NCBI GenBank assembly: GCA_947168815.1
Contig: CAMVNG010000001.1
Location: 62,001 to 126,000, forward strand
Reading direction: 5' to 3'
DNA from: an uncultured bacterium
GTDB taxonomy: Bacteria > Patescibacteriota > Gracilibacteria > Absconditabacterales > Absconditicoccaceae
Length of the DNA stretch: 64,000 nt
Below are positions 7,730 through 19,664 of this stretch, in pieces. Under the pieces are notes generated by a model. It made no database searches. It had not been told where the DNA came from and saw only the letters and a program-made list of their open reading frames with translations. A program made the position numbers and the translations under genes. Positions within the stretch are counted from its first letter, which is position 1; each line of letters begins with the position of its first letter.

Positions 7730-7907
7730 TCTAGTACATAATTATAAGAAATAAAACCTTACATCATCTTTTTCGACTCAAGTTGTATGATTACATTTTT
7801 TAAATGCAAGAGAAAATTTGTAAGATTTTTATAGAAAAAATATATTGATTTTTTTGGAAAAATTATTATATTTTTTTTACTTTTATCAAGCAGAACACCT
7901 AAGGAAA

Positions 7908-8678
7908 ATGAAAAACAATTCGTTTCAATCAATTGCAGACAGTCTATTAAAATATCGTCGAAGAATTCTTAGTGCAGAAAAAATTAGAGAGATTATTAAG
8001 AAGATATTACAAGACGAATATACAGACTCAAAAATGTACAAAACATTCCACTATTTAAAAAATAGATGATATTTATTAGCCCTTAAAAAAAGTCACTACT
8101 ACGTGAAGAAACCTGAAGATGAAATAAATGAAGATGAAATTATTGATGACGCTTATCGATCTATCATAAATGACTGGGTTAAAAAAGCAGATATAAAAAA
8201 ACGATATATCGGAGGACTTAAAGCATTAGAAATTGCTTTGGGAATAAACTCCTCTATTGATGAAATTCTTATTGTGACCCCAGAAAAACAAGGACTTGAA
8301 ACACCTATTGCCTGAAAAAAAATATTTTTCAAAACCTATGGTTCACAGAAAAAAAACCTCTTTCCTTTTTTCTATAAATCAACTACAGTTCAAAAGATCC
8401 ATTGAATAAACTTTCATGTAGCAAATCCTGAATTAGCAATATTAGAAACACTATATAGGACATCAATATTACAAAAAAACTATTGAGAAGAATTAATAAA
8501 AAAATGGCTAAAAACTCATAAAAGAGACTTCAATACAGATCAAATTGAAATCTACCTAAGAGAAAATAAATTCAACTCAAGTATCAATACACTTGCTAAT
8601 ATTTCAGAAAAAATTTCTCCTGAATTAAATAAAAAGCTATTAAATATCATTAAAAAATCATGATACATAATTAATTAA
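7908..8678 (+). CDS. AbiEi-like winged-helix regulator
   Basis: 256 aa in code 25. The first about 75 residues look like a winged helix (SAEKIREIIKKIL ... YLKNRGYLLALKKSHYYV). A segment similar to AbiEi antitoxin or regulator proteins follows (LIVTPEKQGLETPIAGKKI ... VQKIHGINFHVANPELAILE). AbiEi proteins are the transcriptional antitoxins of type IV toxin-antitoxin pairs. No AbiEii-type nucleotidyltransferase toxin is adjacent; the next gene is an acetyltransferase. The ATG at 7908 follows AAGGAAA; the upstream extension has no ribosome site. Family assignment is from pattern recognition. Confidence 0.5.
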
Positions 8679-8706
8679 TCTAAAATTTACTAAACTTAAA
8701 CCTCAC

Positions 8707-9354
8707 ATGAAAAATTGAAAGATTCCTAATCCTAATACAATTCATCCAATAGCAGGATATGACAAGGAAATCTATGTAAAGCCAACAATAAACAATAAAA
8801 ACATTATTGTTTGAGATTTCACCTATATCGCTGATTCAGATTTTGAAAGTCATGTGACACATTTTTATGAATGGAATGACGATAAATTAATAATTTGAAA
8901 ATTCTGCCAAATCTGAGCATGAGTTGAATTCATAATGAATTGAGCAAACCACCAAATGAATGCCATTTCTACGTTTCCATTCTACACTTTAGAATGACGA
9001 GAACAAACACCTCCATTAAAAGAAGACTTACCATTAAAATGAGATACTGTAATCGGAAATGATGTATGGATAGGACAAAATGTAACAATTCTCCCTTGAG
9101 TTCACATCTGAGATTGAGCAATAATATGAGCCAACAGCGTTGTATCTAAAAATATAGATCCATATACCATCGTAGCATGAAATCCAATCAAAATAATTAG
9201 GAAAAGATTTGATGATGAGTTAATTGAATTATTAGAAAATTTCAAATGGCGAGATAAATCAATCGATGAAATAAATAAATTAATTCCTATTCTAACATCC
9301 TCAAAATTAGAGAACGTTAAAAAAGATTTAAGAAACCAAATGAAAAAAAATTAA
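8707..9354 (+). CDS. Vat/CatB-type xenobiotic O-acetyltransferase
   Basis: 215 aa with 17 or so TGA-encoded glycines. It carries the left-handed beta-helix hexapeptide repeats (IGNDVWIGQNVTILPGVHIG, then DGAIIGANSVVSKNI) and the GANHQMNAISTFPF segment. That segment holds the catalytic histidine in streptogramin A and chloramphenicol acetyltransferases of the Vat/CatB group. The C-terminal AGNPIKIIRKRF stretch is also typical. These enzymes transfer acetyl from acetyl-CoA to hydroxyl groups; the true substrate here is unknown. It starts 28 nt after the AbiEi-like gene and may be co-transcribed with it. Confidence 0.85.
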
Positions 9355-9370
9355 ATAATTTTTATATTAA

Positions 9371-9402
9371 AAAATGGCTAAGATGTTAATATCCTAGCCA
9401 GT
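9371..9402 (-). terminator. Intrinsic terminator of the 9416-9976 cassette
   Basis: TGGCTAGGAT / ATCTTAGCCA hairpin (about 10 bp, one mismatch) followed by T's on the minus strand. Confidence 0.75.
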
Positions 9403-9415
9403 AAAGAACTAAAAG

Positions 9416-9976
9416 TTAAAGCCAATCATTGAATTCAAAATCAGAAGTCTCGTCTGAAACAACCAATTTAACTTCATTTAGCATTTCCGTCTCGTTGGTA
9501 ATAAGGGAAATAACTTTTTCGAGTTCACCCAGGAACACCATTTTCTCATAAGCACGATTTTCATCAAGCTGGGGCAGAATCTTTCTATTAACACCAAGAT
9601 AAACAAGAAATTCTTTTGCCTTATCCATACTTTTCCAAAAAGTACTCGTAGAAGAAACAGTAAGTAATCCTAGACTATGATCACGAAGTTCTGATCGAGC
9701 AAGCTGTAACTCTGTTCGCAAATCAACACCCGTTTCATGGGCCTTCTCCAACTTTCTCACCAAAAGCTTACGATATCTTGAAATCTTTCTTCGTTGCTTA
9801 ATTGCCAAGAACAAAAAGACAGCAACACAAATCAAAGACAGACAAAGATAATCTACGCATTCAGCGAGAATCAACACCGACACAACAGCAGAAAAAACTA
9901 CTGCAGCAACATACATACTGAAAACCTCACGTGAAGACATGAAATTTCCAAAAACTTGTCTCAAATTCTTTTTCAT
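9416..9976 (-). CDS. TGA-free cassette gene: two-TM protein with a cytoplasmic helical domain
   Basis: 186 aa, the largest of the cassette set. Two membrane segments (about residues 21-38 and 45-60) are followed by a basic loop (KQRRKISRYRK) and a long helical, probably cytoplasmic region. No family recognised. The five glycines use GGA and GGT, never TGA; the stop is TAA. Promoter TTGAAT-N17-TATTAT (about 10035-10007), leader motif ACAAATA (9999-9993), ribosome site AAAAAGG and a dedicated terminator make it a stand-alone unit between native genes. Confidence 0.75.
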   Translation of the reverse strand: MKKNLRQVFGNFMSSREVFSMYVAAVVFSAVVSVLILAECVDYLCLSLICVAVFLFLAIKQRRKISRYRKLLVRKLEKAHETGVDLRTELQLARSELRDHSLGLLTVSSTSTFWKSMDKAKEFLVYLGVNRKILPQLDENRAYEKMVFLGELEKVISLITNETEMLNEVKLVVSDETSDFEFNDWL

Positions 9977-10071
9977 AACATTACCTTTTTGATATTTGTT
10001 TTCGTAATTATAATACAGAACTGAAGAAGAGAATTCAAGAGTTATATGCTAACATTTAGCTATCAAAAAGA

Positions 10072-10103
10072 AAAAAAGTTAAATCAAGACTGATTTAACT
10101 TAA
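10072..10103 (-). terminator. Intrinsic terminator of the NlpC/P60 gene
   Basis: AAGTTAAATCA-GTCT-TGATTTAACTT, a perfect 11-bp hairpin followed by T's on the minus strand. Confidence 0.8.
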
Positions 10104-10128
10104 AACATTAATCGAGAACTTATAAGAA

Positions 10129-10911
10129 TTAACTTTGTAACTTAAATTTATATCTCAAATATTGAGCCAATTCAGCATATTTTTGTTTCTCTTCATTTCA
10201 AGCATACTTATAGGCATAGCTCAAGAAATCAACCACAGATTGATAAACCTTTTTAGCTTGATCCTTTTCTAATTTCCTTGCTTTAGGATAAGTTTCTCTC
10301 AATGATTTAGCATAAGAAGCACTAACATCTTGGAAATTCTCAGGTAAATCAGCCCATGTAGAAGTCAAAACAGCTATCACAGCATTAACAGCTTTCAAAG
10401 TTTCACCCTCTTCATATCAAATAGGAATTACATTTATAACTCATCATAACTTTTCAAAGTTTTTCATAGCTTTAGTCTTATCATATGACTTAGCAAAACA
10501 ATTAATTGCACCTACTCATTTAAAATGACTTCTTCGATATCAAGCAAGATTAACAACAGATACTTTAGGAGTCCCTGCATGAATCATAGTATTATTACCA
10601 GCATAAATTCACACATGAGTTATTTCATTCTCAGACTGATAAGTGTTTTTAAAGAAAATCAAATCCCCTATCTCAGCCTTTTTTATATCCTCAAAAAAAG
10701 ATTTTGCATTAGAAAATTGTTCCTTTTGCTGGAAAGAAGCTCTTTCTATTTCAATTCAAACATATCCTAAAATCTTTTGTGTGAAATTACTACAATCAGT
10801 AGGATCTCCTGGCAAACACCCCTCTCATCAAAATTCATAAGGAGAATTTAAAAATAATTCTGCAATTTTGATAATCATATCACGATTATCAGAAGATAGT
10901 GTCGTAGCCAT
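10129..10911 (-). CDS. NlpC/P60 family peptidase-like protein
   Basis: 260 aa in code 25, stop TAA. The N-terminal half fits NlpC/P60: the Cys nucleophile in PTDCSNF (Cys40), IGDLIFF, and the histidine in ITHVGIYAG followed by MIHAG. These enzymes cut peptide bonds in the peptidoglycan stem. The C-terminal about 120 residues are helical and not recognised. There is no signal peptide in the chosen frame, so either it acts in the cytoplasm or export is non-classical. It lies downstream of the lipoprotein gene at 10996-12330, with which it may form an operon. Confidence 0.8.
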
Positions 10912-10995
10912 AGAAGAAAAGGTAGAAGATAAAGTTTATACCTATAAAATAGGATTTTAAAACAAAATTGCAATAGTACTTAAATTAACACCTCT

Positions 10996-12330
10996 CTATA
11001 AAAGTTCAATTGTTCAAAAGATAGAACATGGTCAAGGAGCACAACCATCAGTAAATGCTACCTTATAATATTTCGTCTTATCCTTAGATTCAAAATACCA
11101 AATAGATCTTCAATTCCACTCATCACCTGCCTTTTGTTCATCATCAGGAAGGCATTCTCAAGGCATTGCTCAACTCTTATCAAAAATATCATAAATATAT
11201 GTTCATGGATAATCAGCCAATACTTTATCTTGACCAAAATAATTAGATTCATTAGCAACACATCACTTATTCAAATGCTTTTTAGCAATAATATCCTCCA
11301 AATTTTCAGTTGCTTTCTTATCAAACACCTGTAAATATTCTCTTTCTTCACCTCTAACCATATAAGAAATTCTATTACCATCTCTCTTAAAAATAGAACT
11401 AGTTGCTTTATTATGAAAAGAATCATATCAAGCTGGAGTTGTAATTCTTAATCATAAATCAGGATAAGTTGAAGTATAATAATATCAAGTCACATAATAA
11501 TCACCGTAAGCTTCAGGTCAACATCATACTGTAATAATAGTTTGAGGATCTCAATCCATCCATTCAGGAGCATAAGCATATAAACCATCAAGGCAAACTA
11601 ACTCCTCTTTTGTTTTTCAAACCTTACGAAGTATTGAATAATACTCAATAAAATCTCATCAAACATCATCACTATTAAATACACATTCAACATTATCTGT
11701 ATAACTCTCACCATCAGCAAGATAATTCATAATTCATTCAACCTTATATGATTTACCTAAATTAACTTTACTATTCCAAGTAAAAGAAAGATTTTCAATT
11801 ACTTTTGAACGATCTACCCAATAAGGATCATGTTCACAATTTTTTACGAATCATTCTATTCAACTTAAATCAACTGTAGAATTTAGACTATTATCTTCAT
11901 ACATTTCATCTTCACTATATTTAACTCCTCTTTCATCATCTCAACATCCCTCAAAATTCATACCATTATAACTAACATTAACTGTATAATAATGAGTATC
12001 CCCCTTTCATCAATCAAGACAATCATTTTCTACAAAAGATCACTCTATATTATTTCATTGAAAATAATAATTTCAACCATCTACTTTAACAGTCACAGGT
12101 AGAGAAATCTTATTTTCATAATTTTCCATACTCATTTCAAAAAAAGTAACCTCATTTCATGAAAGATCTAAATTCCAAAATGGTTCAACTCAAAAAGCTG
12201 AAAAAGTATTATGCTCTAAAACCAATCAGGTATCATCAGAATTATTTTGTTCTAAATTAATATCCTCCTCATGTCATAAGCATCATGATAGGAAAAAACA
12301 ACATAGAGAAAAAAGTAAAAGTTTTTTCAT
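10996..12330 (-). CDS. Large putative lipoprotein with a COG3650-like domain
   Basis: 444 aa with many TGA-encoded glycines, stop TAG. The signal peptide ends in a lipobox (CCFFLSGC), so lipid anchoring is expected. Residues about 50-130 read GVEPFWNLDLSGNEVTF ... CLDGGKGDTHYYTVNV ... MNFEGCG. This matches the pattern of COG3650-like domains (G-EP-W at the start, a central C-D, a final G-C-G), which are related to lysozyme-inhibitor-like proteins. The rest, with several cysteines (CEHDPYW, CLDGLYAY, CAPGPCSIFG), is not recognised. Confidence 0.65.
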
Positions 12331-12491
12331 AGTAATAAAGAAAAAAATAAAATCTGTTTCTTAGTTTTGAAGATACTCATATATAAAGAGATATCAAGGA
12401 ATTATTAACATTAAAGAATAAACCTTAACTTGCATTTCTTTTCTATATTCATATAGTCTCCATCGAAAAAATTTAAAAAAGAATAAAAAAA

Positions 12492-13151
12492 ATGAAAGCA
12501 ATGGTTAAAAAATGATGTATTATAATTGTTTGTGTAGCAATCATATTATTAATAGTTTTTCTTCTATTCTATAAATTCTATTTTCTCCGTAACCCACAAA
12601 GAAATATTCCAAATGACGATAATCTTTTCGTTTCTCCTGCAAACTGAAAAATCATTGCTATAATCCACCAAAAAGATTTAACCAACGAAAATACAGAACT
12701 CTATAAAGAAAATAACGTTGTGATAGACGACCGAACTGAAGGATTCACATGAGCCACTCTTGTATCCATTATGATGACTCCATTTGATGTACATTTTCAA
12801 AAAGCACCATTAAAAGCTACATTAATTGCTCAAAACTATGAAGAAGGACACTTCTTTAACGCTATGAAAACTAAAAAAGGAATGAGATCTACATTCCAAA
12901 ACGAGTATAATAGTATGCTCTTTTCAACACCAGAATGACATCAATTCCGTGTAATCCAAATTGCCGGTTTCTTTGCTAGAAGAATTGTTCCTTATCTAAA
13001 GCTTCAAGATGAAGTAACACAAGGACAGTGAATTGGACATATAAAATTTTGATCTCAAGTTAGTGTAATTCTAGATGACAACTTCGAAGTCGTTGCAAAA
13101 GTTTGAGACAAAGTAATTGATTGAGAAACAATAATCGCCAAGAAAAAATAA
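12492..13151 (+). CDS. psd: Phosphatidylserine decarboxylase proenzyme
   Basis: 219 aa in code 25, stop TAA. An N-terminal membrane segment (about residues 10-30) is followed by FLRNPQRNIP, the MTPFDVHFQKAPL segment and GHIKFGSQVSVIL. The last carries the FGS self-cleavage site that yields the pyruvoyl group. Length and motifs match the short psd type. The enzyme makes phosphatidylethanolamine from phosphatidylserine at the membrane. The gene is monocistronic with its own terminator. Start at 12492; an in-frame Met four codons later is possible. Confidence 0.9.
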
Positions 13152-13166
13152 TCATTATAATTATAA

Positions 13167-13196
13167 AACTGGATAACCAAACAATCCAGTTTTTTA
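13167..13196 (+). terminator. Intrinsic terminator of psd
   Basis: AAACTGGAT / ATCCAGTTT hairpin followed by six T's. Confidence 0.8.
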
Positions 13197-13201
13197 AAAT
13201 C

Positions 13202-13229
13202 AAAAAATAGAGCAGTGCAACACTGCTCC
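13202..13229 (-). terminator. Intrinsic terminator of the 13234-13635 cassette
   Basis: GAGCAGTG-TTG-CACTGCTC perfect hairpin and T-run on the minus strand, four bases after the TAA stop. Confidence 0.8.
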
Positions 13230-13233
13230 ACTT

Positions 13234-13635
13234 TTAGAATCTTCTAGCTTTTCGATTCGCCGAGTGAATAAGTTCTCCGCCACTGTAGTAATTAACACGA
13301 TACTCTGCCGTACTGCTAAAGAAATCAAAGAATCCCAGAGAAGCTGGAATTAAAGTAATTTCTACCTTATCAACAGTCTGACGCGTAGACCCCTGATAAC
13401 CTTTACAATACAAAGCAAAATTGCCAATAACTACTCCATAGAACAGATTAAATGACAAATCTTCGACAATATCATGAGCTATATCATGCAACATAATTGA
13501 TGAATAGCCACACACATCACAAAGATCTTTCATTGCTTCTGAGAGGAATACTCTCCTCTTGTGCTGTCGAACGCTTCTCGGAAACAAGCGCCGGAACACA
13601 TCATACTGAATTTTACTTGCTTCTTTTTTTTTCAT
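13234..13635 (-). CDS. TGA-free cassette gene: basic small soluble protein
   Basis: 133 aa from the ATG at 13635. This start follows AAAGGTGT and lies about 20 nt behind a TTGCAA-N17-TATAGT promoter; a longer frame to 13677 would begin upstream of the -10 box and is rejected. The protein is basic, with no clear membrane segment, and I recognise no family. All nine glycines are GGN (including GGC and GGG), none TGA, and arginines use CGG, CGC and CGT beside AGA and AGG, unlike native genes. The leader contains ACAAATA (13653-13647). Confidence 0.75.
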   Translation of the reverse strand: MKKKEASKIQYDVFRRLFPRSVRQHKRRVFLSEAMKDLCDVCGYSSIMLHDIAHDIVEDLSFNLFYGVVIGNFALYCKGYQGSTRQTVDKVEITLIPASLGFFDFFSSTAEYRVNYYSGGELIHSANRKARRF

Positions 13636-13768
13636 ACACCTTTGAGTATTTGTTTTTTTCACTATAAACAAAAGCACTTTTTATTGCAAGCAATAATTTT
13701 ATTGCTTTTTATTTTTATAAAAATACACTATCCTGGCAAACAAAAAGAAAACACTTTATTTACATAAT

Positions 13769-14866
13769 ATGCACATGCCTGAAATCACTTGAGCGTTATG
13801 AAAATTAAGTCAGATATTAACGTATTCACTTATAAGCTTTTGAATATCACTTATTTTGTATCCAGCCTATATAAAGCTATTAAGAAAGCTCCATGCATGA
13901 AAAACCATTCGTGAGAATACAGCAACTGGAGAGAAATCTGAAATTTTCTCAAAATTACATGCTCATAAACAAGGAACACCGACAATGTGATGAGGGTTGT
14001 TCCTAATCATAATGCTTGTAATGCTATTATGATCACTACTCTTACAGCATTTATGAATCATCAGTAACTCACTATGGAATTCTAGAGAAACTTATATTAT
14101 CCTCTTCTGATTCTTCTCAATGGGAATTATAGGTCTTGTAGATGATTATTTGAATATAAAGAACTACGGGAAAATTAAGGGTCTAAGTGCAAAAGCAAAA
14201 CTTATAGGAATGTTCCTATTCTCTTGATGGATCTCATATTGGTTTTATGTAAAACTAGGAATTGACTACATTAATTTCTGGCCTATAGCTTGAAAAATTG
14301 AAGTTTGAATTCTTTTCCCAATCCTAACATTCATTGCTACAGTAGCTGTTGTAAATGCAATTAATATTACAGACGGACTAGACTGATTAGCATGATGACT
14401 TATGGCAATCATATTAAGTTGTTTTGCAGTAATGACATTCCTCAATGGAACCTATCTTGCAACAACAATTGTAGGTATCCTTGTAGCAACACTCGCTGCA
14501 TTCTTATTCTTCAATATTAACCCAGCTAAGATATTTATGTGAGACTCATGAGCATTTGCGCTGTGATGAATATTATCGTCACTGATTTATCTGCTAAACA
14601 TGAGATTCTGAATTCTTATACCATTCCTTATTATCTTTGCATTCTTTATTGTAGAATTCTTTTCAAGCTTCCTTCAAATCTTCTGGAAAAAAGTATTTAA
14701 AAAGAAGCTCTTTGCCGTTGCACCATTCCACCATTTATTAGAATATAAATGAAAAAAAGAGACTACCATTGTTATGGAAGCCTGGCTTATACAAGGAATT
14801 CTAGCTATTGTTTGAATAATCTTTATACTAATTGAATATATATTAATGAAAAATGGAGCTTTATAA
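13769..14866 (+). CDS. mraY: Phospho-N-acetylmuramoyl-pentapeptide-transferase MraY
   Basis: 365 aa in code 25. It shows the multi-span topology and motifs of MraY: HKQGTPTMGG, GLVDDYLNIKN, the NAINITDGLDGLAGG loop, MGDSGAFALGG and PFHHLLEYKG. MraY transfers phospho-MurNAc-pentapeptide from UDP to undecaprenyl phosphate, forming lipid I at the membrane. ATG at 13769 and ATG at 13775 are both possible starts. With murA at 58005 it indicates that the cell makes peptidoglycan precursors. Confidence 0.95.
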
Positions 14867-14881
14867 TTAAGCTCCATTTTC
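14853..14881. terminator. Bidirectional terminator between mraY and 14867-15352
   Basis: AATGGAGCT / AGCTCCATT hairpin with T-rich tails on both sides. The two convergent genes abut (14866 and 14867) inside it. Confidence 0.7.
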
Positions 14882-15352
14882 TGTATTTCATGATTTTTTT
14901 CGCCATGCCAAACGAGACATCCAATTTTTTCGAGTAGGAGTTCTCAACTTCAATTTCTCATATGAGAAATCTGAAACAGGCCTCGTAGTATCAAATGTCC
15001 CTTTAATAGTATTTCATATATTATTGAAAAAGTTTCATAAGCTATCACGTACATTTAGGAAAAGATTTCTTACTGGTTCAACTACTGATCTTACAGCACC
15101 TTCAACAACAGTAGCTCAAGAAACAATAAGTCCTGCAGGAACTTGATATAATTTATTATACCATTTTCCTTCTGTCCAAGAAGAAGAAAGAACTTCCCAT
15201 GCTTTGTTACTAGTATCTACAACAACATCACCAAAATCTCTTATAGGATTCCAAAGAGTTTTCAAAACATCTCATCAAGTATTCAAAGCTGTTCATCCTC
15301 ATCTTATAGGTAATGCAACTGTATTTCCACACGAATTACTGAACTTGCTCAT
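14867..15352 (-). CDS. Hypothetical protein, 161 aa
   Basis: Code 25, stop TAA. It begins MSKFSNSCGNTVALPIRGGG and continues with Trp-rich and Val/Gly-rich segments (NPIRDFGDVVVDTSNKAWEV, VPAGLIVSGATVVEGAV). The C-terminus is strongly basic (TPTRKNWMSRLAWRKK). No family, signal peptide or clear membrane span recognised. It is convergent with mraY and shares its terminator. Confidence 0.6.
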
Positions 15353-15544
15353 AGACCTAATATAGAAATAAAACTAAATATATAATACACATTTTCCCTA
15401 AAAAATCAAATTATATAATAAAATCTGAATATGTAAATATAATATACCAATTAATAAGGTGTCCTTTATCTTGAAACTTTACACAAAATTACTAATACTA
15501 ATATGCAAAAATAAAAGAACTTTTTACCCCTTATCATAAACATT

Positions 15545-17755
15545 TTGGCCAGAAGAAGAAAGCATATTATAAAGACTAAAAATTATAATATTAGCAGAAC
15601 ACAAATAGCTATTTGACTCATTATACTTGGAATCCTCTACTTTTTCTCAAAAACTATGGCAGAAGGATCTCCAATCTTCGAAATATTTACAAAGTACAGC
15701 AGAATTGCATTTTGAGAAAAAGGACTCCTCTTTTTCTTTTGATTCTGTATTTTCACATGATTTTTAATATTAATCAAAGGACACTTAGCAAGATTCTTAA
15801 TGAAATACTTCTTTGCCCTTTTAATGATAGTTTCAGCTGAATTAAACGTATATAGCTGGGAAGTATGAAATCCTATTAAATGGTATGAAAACTGAGGTTA
15901 TTTCTCTTGGCCTCTTATTTGGGTTCTACAAAAAGGATTAGAAAATGAGAGCTGAACATACATTACCGCAATTAAAGCTATAATAGTTGCTCTCCTCGTA
16001 CTACTCGTTTGATATCTTCTCTATATATTAAAAGTACGTCTTCCAAAGCTTCCTAAATTCTCTATTGAAGAAGCACCAAGACCTAAGAATTTAGATAAAA
16101 AGAACGATAAAAACGAAAGACCTACTGTAACTATTACAAGACCTGAAGTATCAACTGAAGAGATTAAAGGTATGATTTCAAAAGCAACAGGGAAAGTTGC
16201 AAACGTATGAACAGCATCATGATCACTTATAAAAGACCTCATTAAAAATAAAGTAGAAGAAAAAGTTGAAGCTAAAAAAGAAGTTAAAGCACCTATACAT
16301 TTCTCTTGAGATAAACCAACATTTCCTATTTCTGCATTAGGTTCTAATCTATCACAGCAACAAACAATTGATGAAAATTTCTTAGTGGAAAAATCTAAAT
16401 CATTACAAACAAAACTTTCAGAATTCTGAGTACCTATCACAATAGAAGGATTTGATATTTGACCATCAATCGTTCAAATTAAAATCAAACCTGCTGAAGG
16501 TATAAAAATTGCAGCTATTGAAAACCTAGCTAACGATATAAAACTTTCATTAAAATCTAAATCATTAAGAATCATAGCTCCAATTCCTGGAACAGATTTG
16601 GTAGGAATACAAATTCCTAATCCAAAACCAAATATGGTAAAACTTTGAGACATTATCAATACAAGAGAATTCTCAGAAGGAATGAGAAAAGAATCAACAA
16701 CTCTAGCTCTCTGAAAAGGAATTGATTGAGCTATTCAAGTAAAGTCTCTTGAAGGTATGCCTCACTTACTTATAGCATGAGCAACAGGAAGCTGAAAGTC
16801 AGTTGGAGTAAACGACTTTATCCTTTCTCTTATGTTCCAAAATACACCAAATGAATTAAAATTCTTAATGGTTGATCCAAAACAAGTAGAACTTGAAATG
16901 TATTCATGACTCCCTTACTTGTTAGCTCCTATTGTTTATGATAGCTGAAAAGCAATTAAACTTCTTCAATGGACTGTTGAAGAAATGGAAAAGAGATATA
17001 CAGCTTTAAAAGAAGAAAGAGTTAAGAAAATCACAGAATATAACGAGAAAATGGAAGCTGAATGAAAAGAAAAGATGTATCGTATTGTCTTCATTATTGA
17101 TGAAATGGCAGATATGATGTTATCTAGTTCAGCTAATAGAAAAGAAGTTGAAAACTGTATTAACCGTCTTGCAGCAAAAGCAAGAGCTGTTGGAATCCAT
17201 CTTATCCTTGCAACTCAGAGACCTTCAGTTAATGTTATTACCTGACTTATTAAAGCGAATATCCCAACAAGAATTGCTTTCTGAGTGGTATCAGAAGTTG
17301 ATTCAAGAACTATTCTCTGACGTAAAGGTGCTGAAGATCTTGTTGGTAAATGAGATATGCTCTATATGGATCCATCTACAAAATTCCCTATTAGAATTCA
17401 AGCACCTTTTGTTTCAACTGAAGAAATCGATAGCGTAGTTTCTCAATTAAGAAACAAATATATGAAAAATCTATCTGAAGATGATGTATATAATCAAGAA
17501 ATTGTTGCAGCATTAGAAAGTAAACTAGAAACTTGAGCATGAAGTTACTGATGAGGTAATGGAAGCTGAGATGATGAAGATTTAGTAAATCATGCTATTG
17601 CAATTATCGCTGAAACAAGAAAAGCATCTGCTACACTCCTACAAAGAAAATTAAATGTAGGATTCGCAAGAGCTGCAAGAATTATGGATATTCTTGAAGA
17701 AAGAGGTATCATCTGACCTGCAGATTGAGCAAAACCTAGAGATATCTTTATCTAA
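15545..17755 (+). CDS. ftsK: DNA translocase FtsK
   Basis: 736 aa in code 25. Four N-terminal membrane segments, an Ala/Pro/Lys linker, then the FtsK motor: Walker A GATGSGKS (both flanking glycines written TGA), Walker [13 protein letters not shown], and the [10 protein letters not shown] segment. A C-terminal gamma winged helix follows ([20 protein letters not shown]). FtsK pumps chromosome ends through the closing septum. No ATG fits: the ATG at 15503 runs into TAA after three codons, so I chose TTG at 15545, giving MARRRK, a usual FtsK start. First gene of a forward operon reaching 24595. Confidence 0.9.
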
Positions 17756-17805
17756 AAACAAGCTAAAGAAATTATAACATATTTTATATTTAAAACTGTT
17801 CAAAC

Positions 17806-19614
17806 ATGTTACGTACACACACTTGTTGAGAGCTAAACAGCACTCACTTAGGACAAGAAGTTACACTTACCGGATGGGTTAACAAAGCAAGAAATCTATG
17901 AGGGATGACCTTCATCGATCTAAGAGATAGATATGGAATTACTCAAGTAACATTTGATCCATCAAAAGCAGGATTTGAATTACCTGAAATAAAAGCAGAA
18001 TATGTTCTTCGTATAAAAGGTAAGGTTATCTCTAGACCAGAAAGCATGATAAATAAAGATATGGCTACTTGAGAAATAGAGATTGAACCTAGCACTATTG
18101 AAGTACTTTCAAGCTGTGCAGAACTTCCTTTTTCTATTGACCATGAAAATGCTGTATGAGAAGACTTAAGACTTGAATATCGTTATCTTGATCTAAGAAG
18201 AAAAACTATGAAAGAAAATGTTATCATGAGACATAAACTTTTCTTAGAAACAATGAACTTCTTCGATCAAAAAGGATTCCTTCATCTTGAAACTCCTACT
18301 TTCATGAAGAATACACCTGAAGGATCAAGAGAATTTGTTGTTCCTGCAAGATTTGAACCAGGTAAATTCTTTGTTCTTCCTCAATCTCCACAACAACATA
18401 AACAAATGCTTATGGTTGCTGGATTTGATAAATACTATCAAATGGCTAGATGTTACAGAGACGAAGACCCTAGATGAGATCGTCAACCAGAATTTACACA
18501 AGTAGACTTTGAACTCTCATTTGTAGAACAACAAGATATCTTAGATTTAGTAGAAGAATATTTTCTCCACATTACTAAAAAATATTATCCTAATAAAACA
18601 ATCAAACAAGAACCATTCCCTGTACTTACATGGGAAGAAAGTATGAACAAATACGGTATTGATAAGCCAGAACTTAGAGTGAACAATATGGAATTCATAG
18701 AATTAACTGATTGGGCTAAAAAATCAGAATTCTCAATATTCCAAGAATCTGAATGTATCAAAGCTATCGTTCTCCCTAAAGCACTAGGAAGATCAGAAGT
18801 TGAAAAGAAATATGAAGCTTACATTAAAAGCTATGGTTCAAAAGCTCTTCCTTGGTTATCATTTACTGAAGAAGGAGTTAAAGGAAGTGTTTCTAAATTC
18901 TTTGATGAAAACGCTATTACTGAACTAAGAAAAATCGCAAATATTGAATGAAATGATAAAACAGTATTCTTCCAAGCAGATAACTGGGAAAAATGTTGTA
19001 CATTACTTTGAATGTTAAGATTACAAGCTATTAAAGAACTTAACTTACTCGAAGGAAAAGAAAATGAATTAGGATTCTCATTTGTTGTTGATATGCCATT
19101 ATTTGAGGTATGAGATGATGGTTCACTCTGATCAACACACCATCCATTTACAAAACCTAAAGATGAAGATATTCCTTTTGTTAAAGAATTAGGTAAAAAA
19201 ATTGCTGAAGGTTGAGTAATGACTGAAGAAGAAAGAGCTAGACTCCTTCAAGTTAAATCAGATTCATATGACATTACACTTAACTGATACGAATTAGGAG
19301 GAGGAAGTATAAGAATTCATGATAGAGAATTACAACATGCAATTTTTGCACTACTCTGACTAACTGAAGAACAAATTCAAGTAAGATTTGGACATCTTCT
19401 AAAGTGTTTTAAATATTGAGTACCTCCTCACGGAGGATGTGCATTCTGATTTGATAGAATCATAATGCTTTATCAAAATATGGAAAACATCCGTGAAGTA
19501 ATTATCTTCCCTAAGAATCAAAAATATAGAGATGTTATGCTTAACGCTCCTAGTGAAATTGAAGATGATCTTCTTCATTCTCTAGGAATAGATGTAGTAA
19601 AAAAAGAAGACTAA
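17806..19614 (+). CDS. aspS: Aspartyl-tRNA synthetase
   Basis: 602 aa. Bacterial-type AspRS: N-terminal anticodon-binding OB fold (TLTGWVNKARNLGGMTFIDL), class II motif 2 (RCYRDEDPRGDRQPEFTQ), the bacterial insertion domain (about residues 290-400) and motif 3 (GCAFGFDRIIML). It charges tRNA-Asp. I cannot tell from sequence whether it is discriminating or also charges tRNA-Asn. It sits 50 nt behind ftsK. Confidence 0.95.
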
Positions 19615-19664
19615 TTAATACACTCGTTACAAAAAAACATTATTTTTAGTGAATCAAAAAAATT

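Noticed and set aside
13636-13677. N-terminal extension of the 13234-13635 gene (start at 13677)
   Set aside because: It would start upstream of the likely -10 box and lacks a ribosome site. The ATG at 13635 has AAAGGTGT in front.
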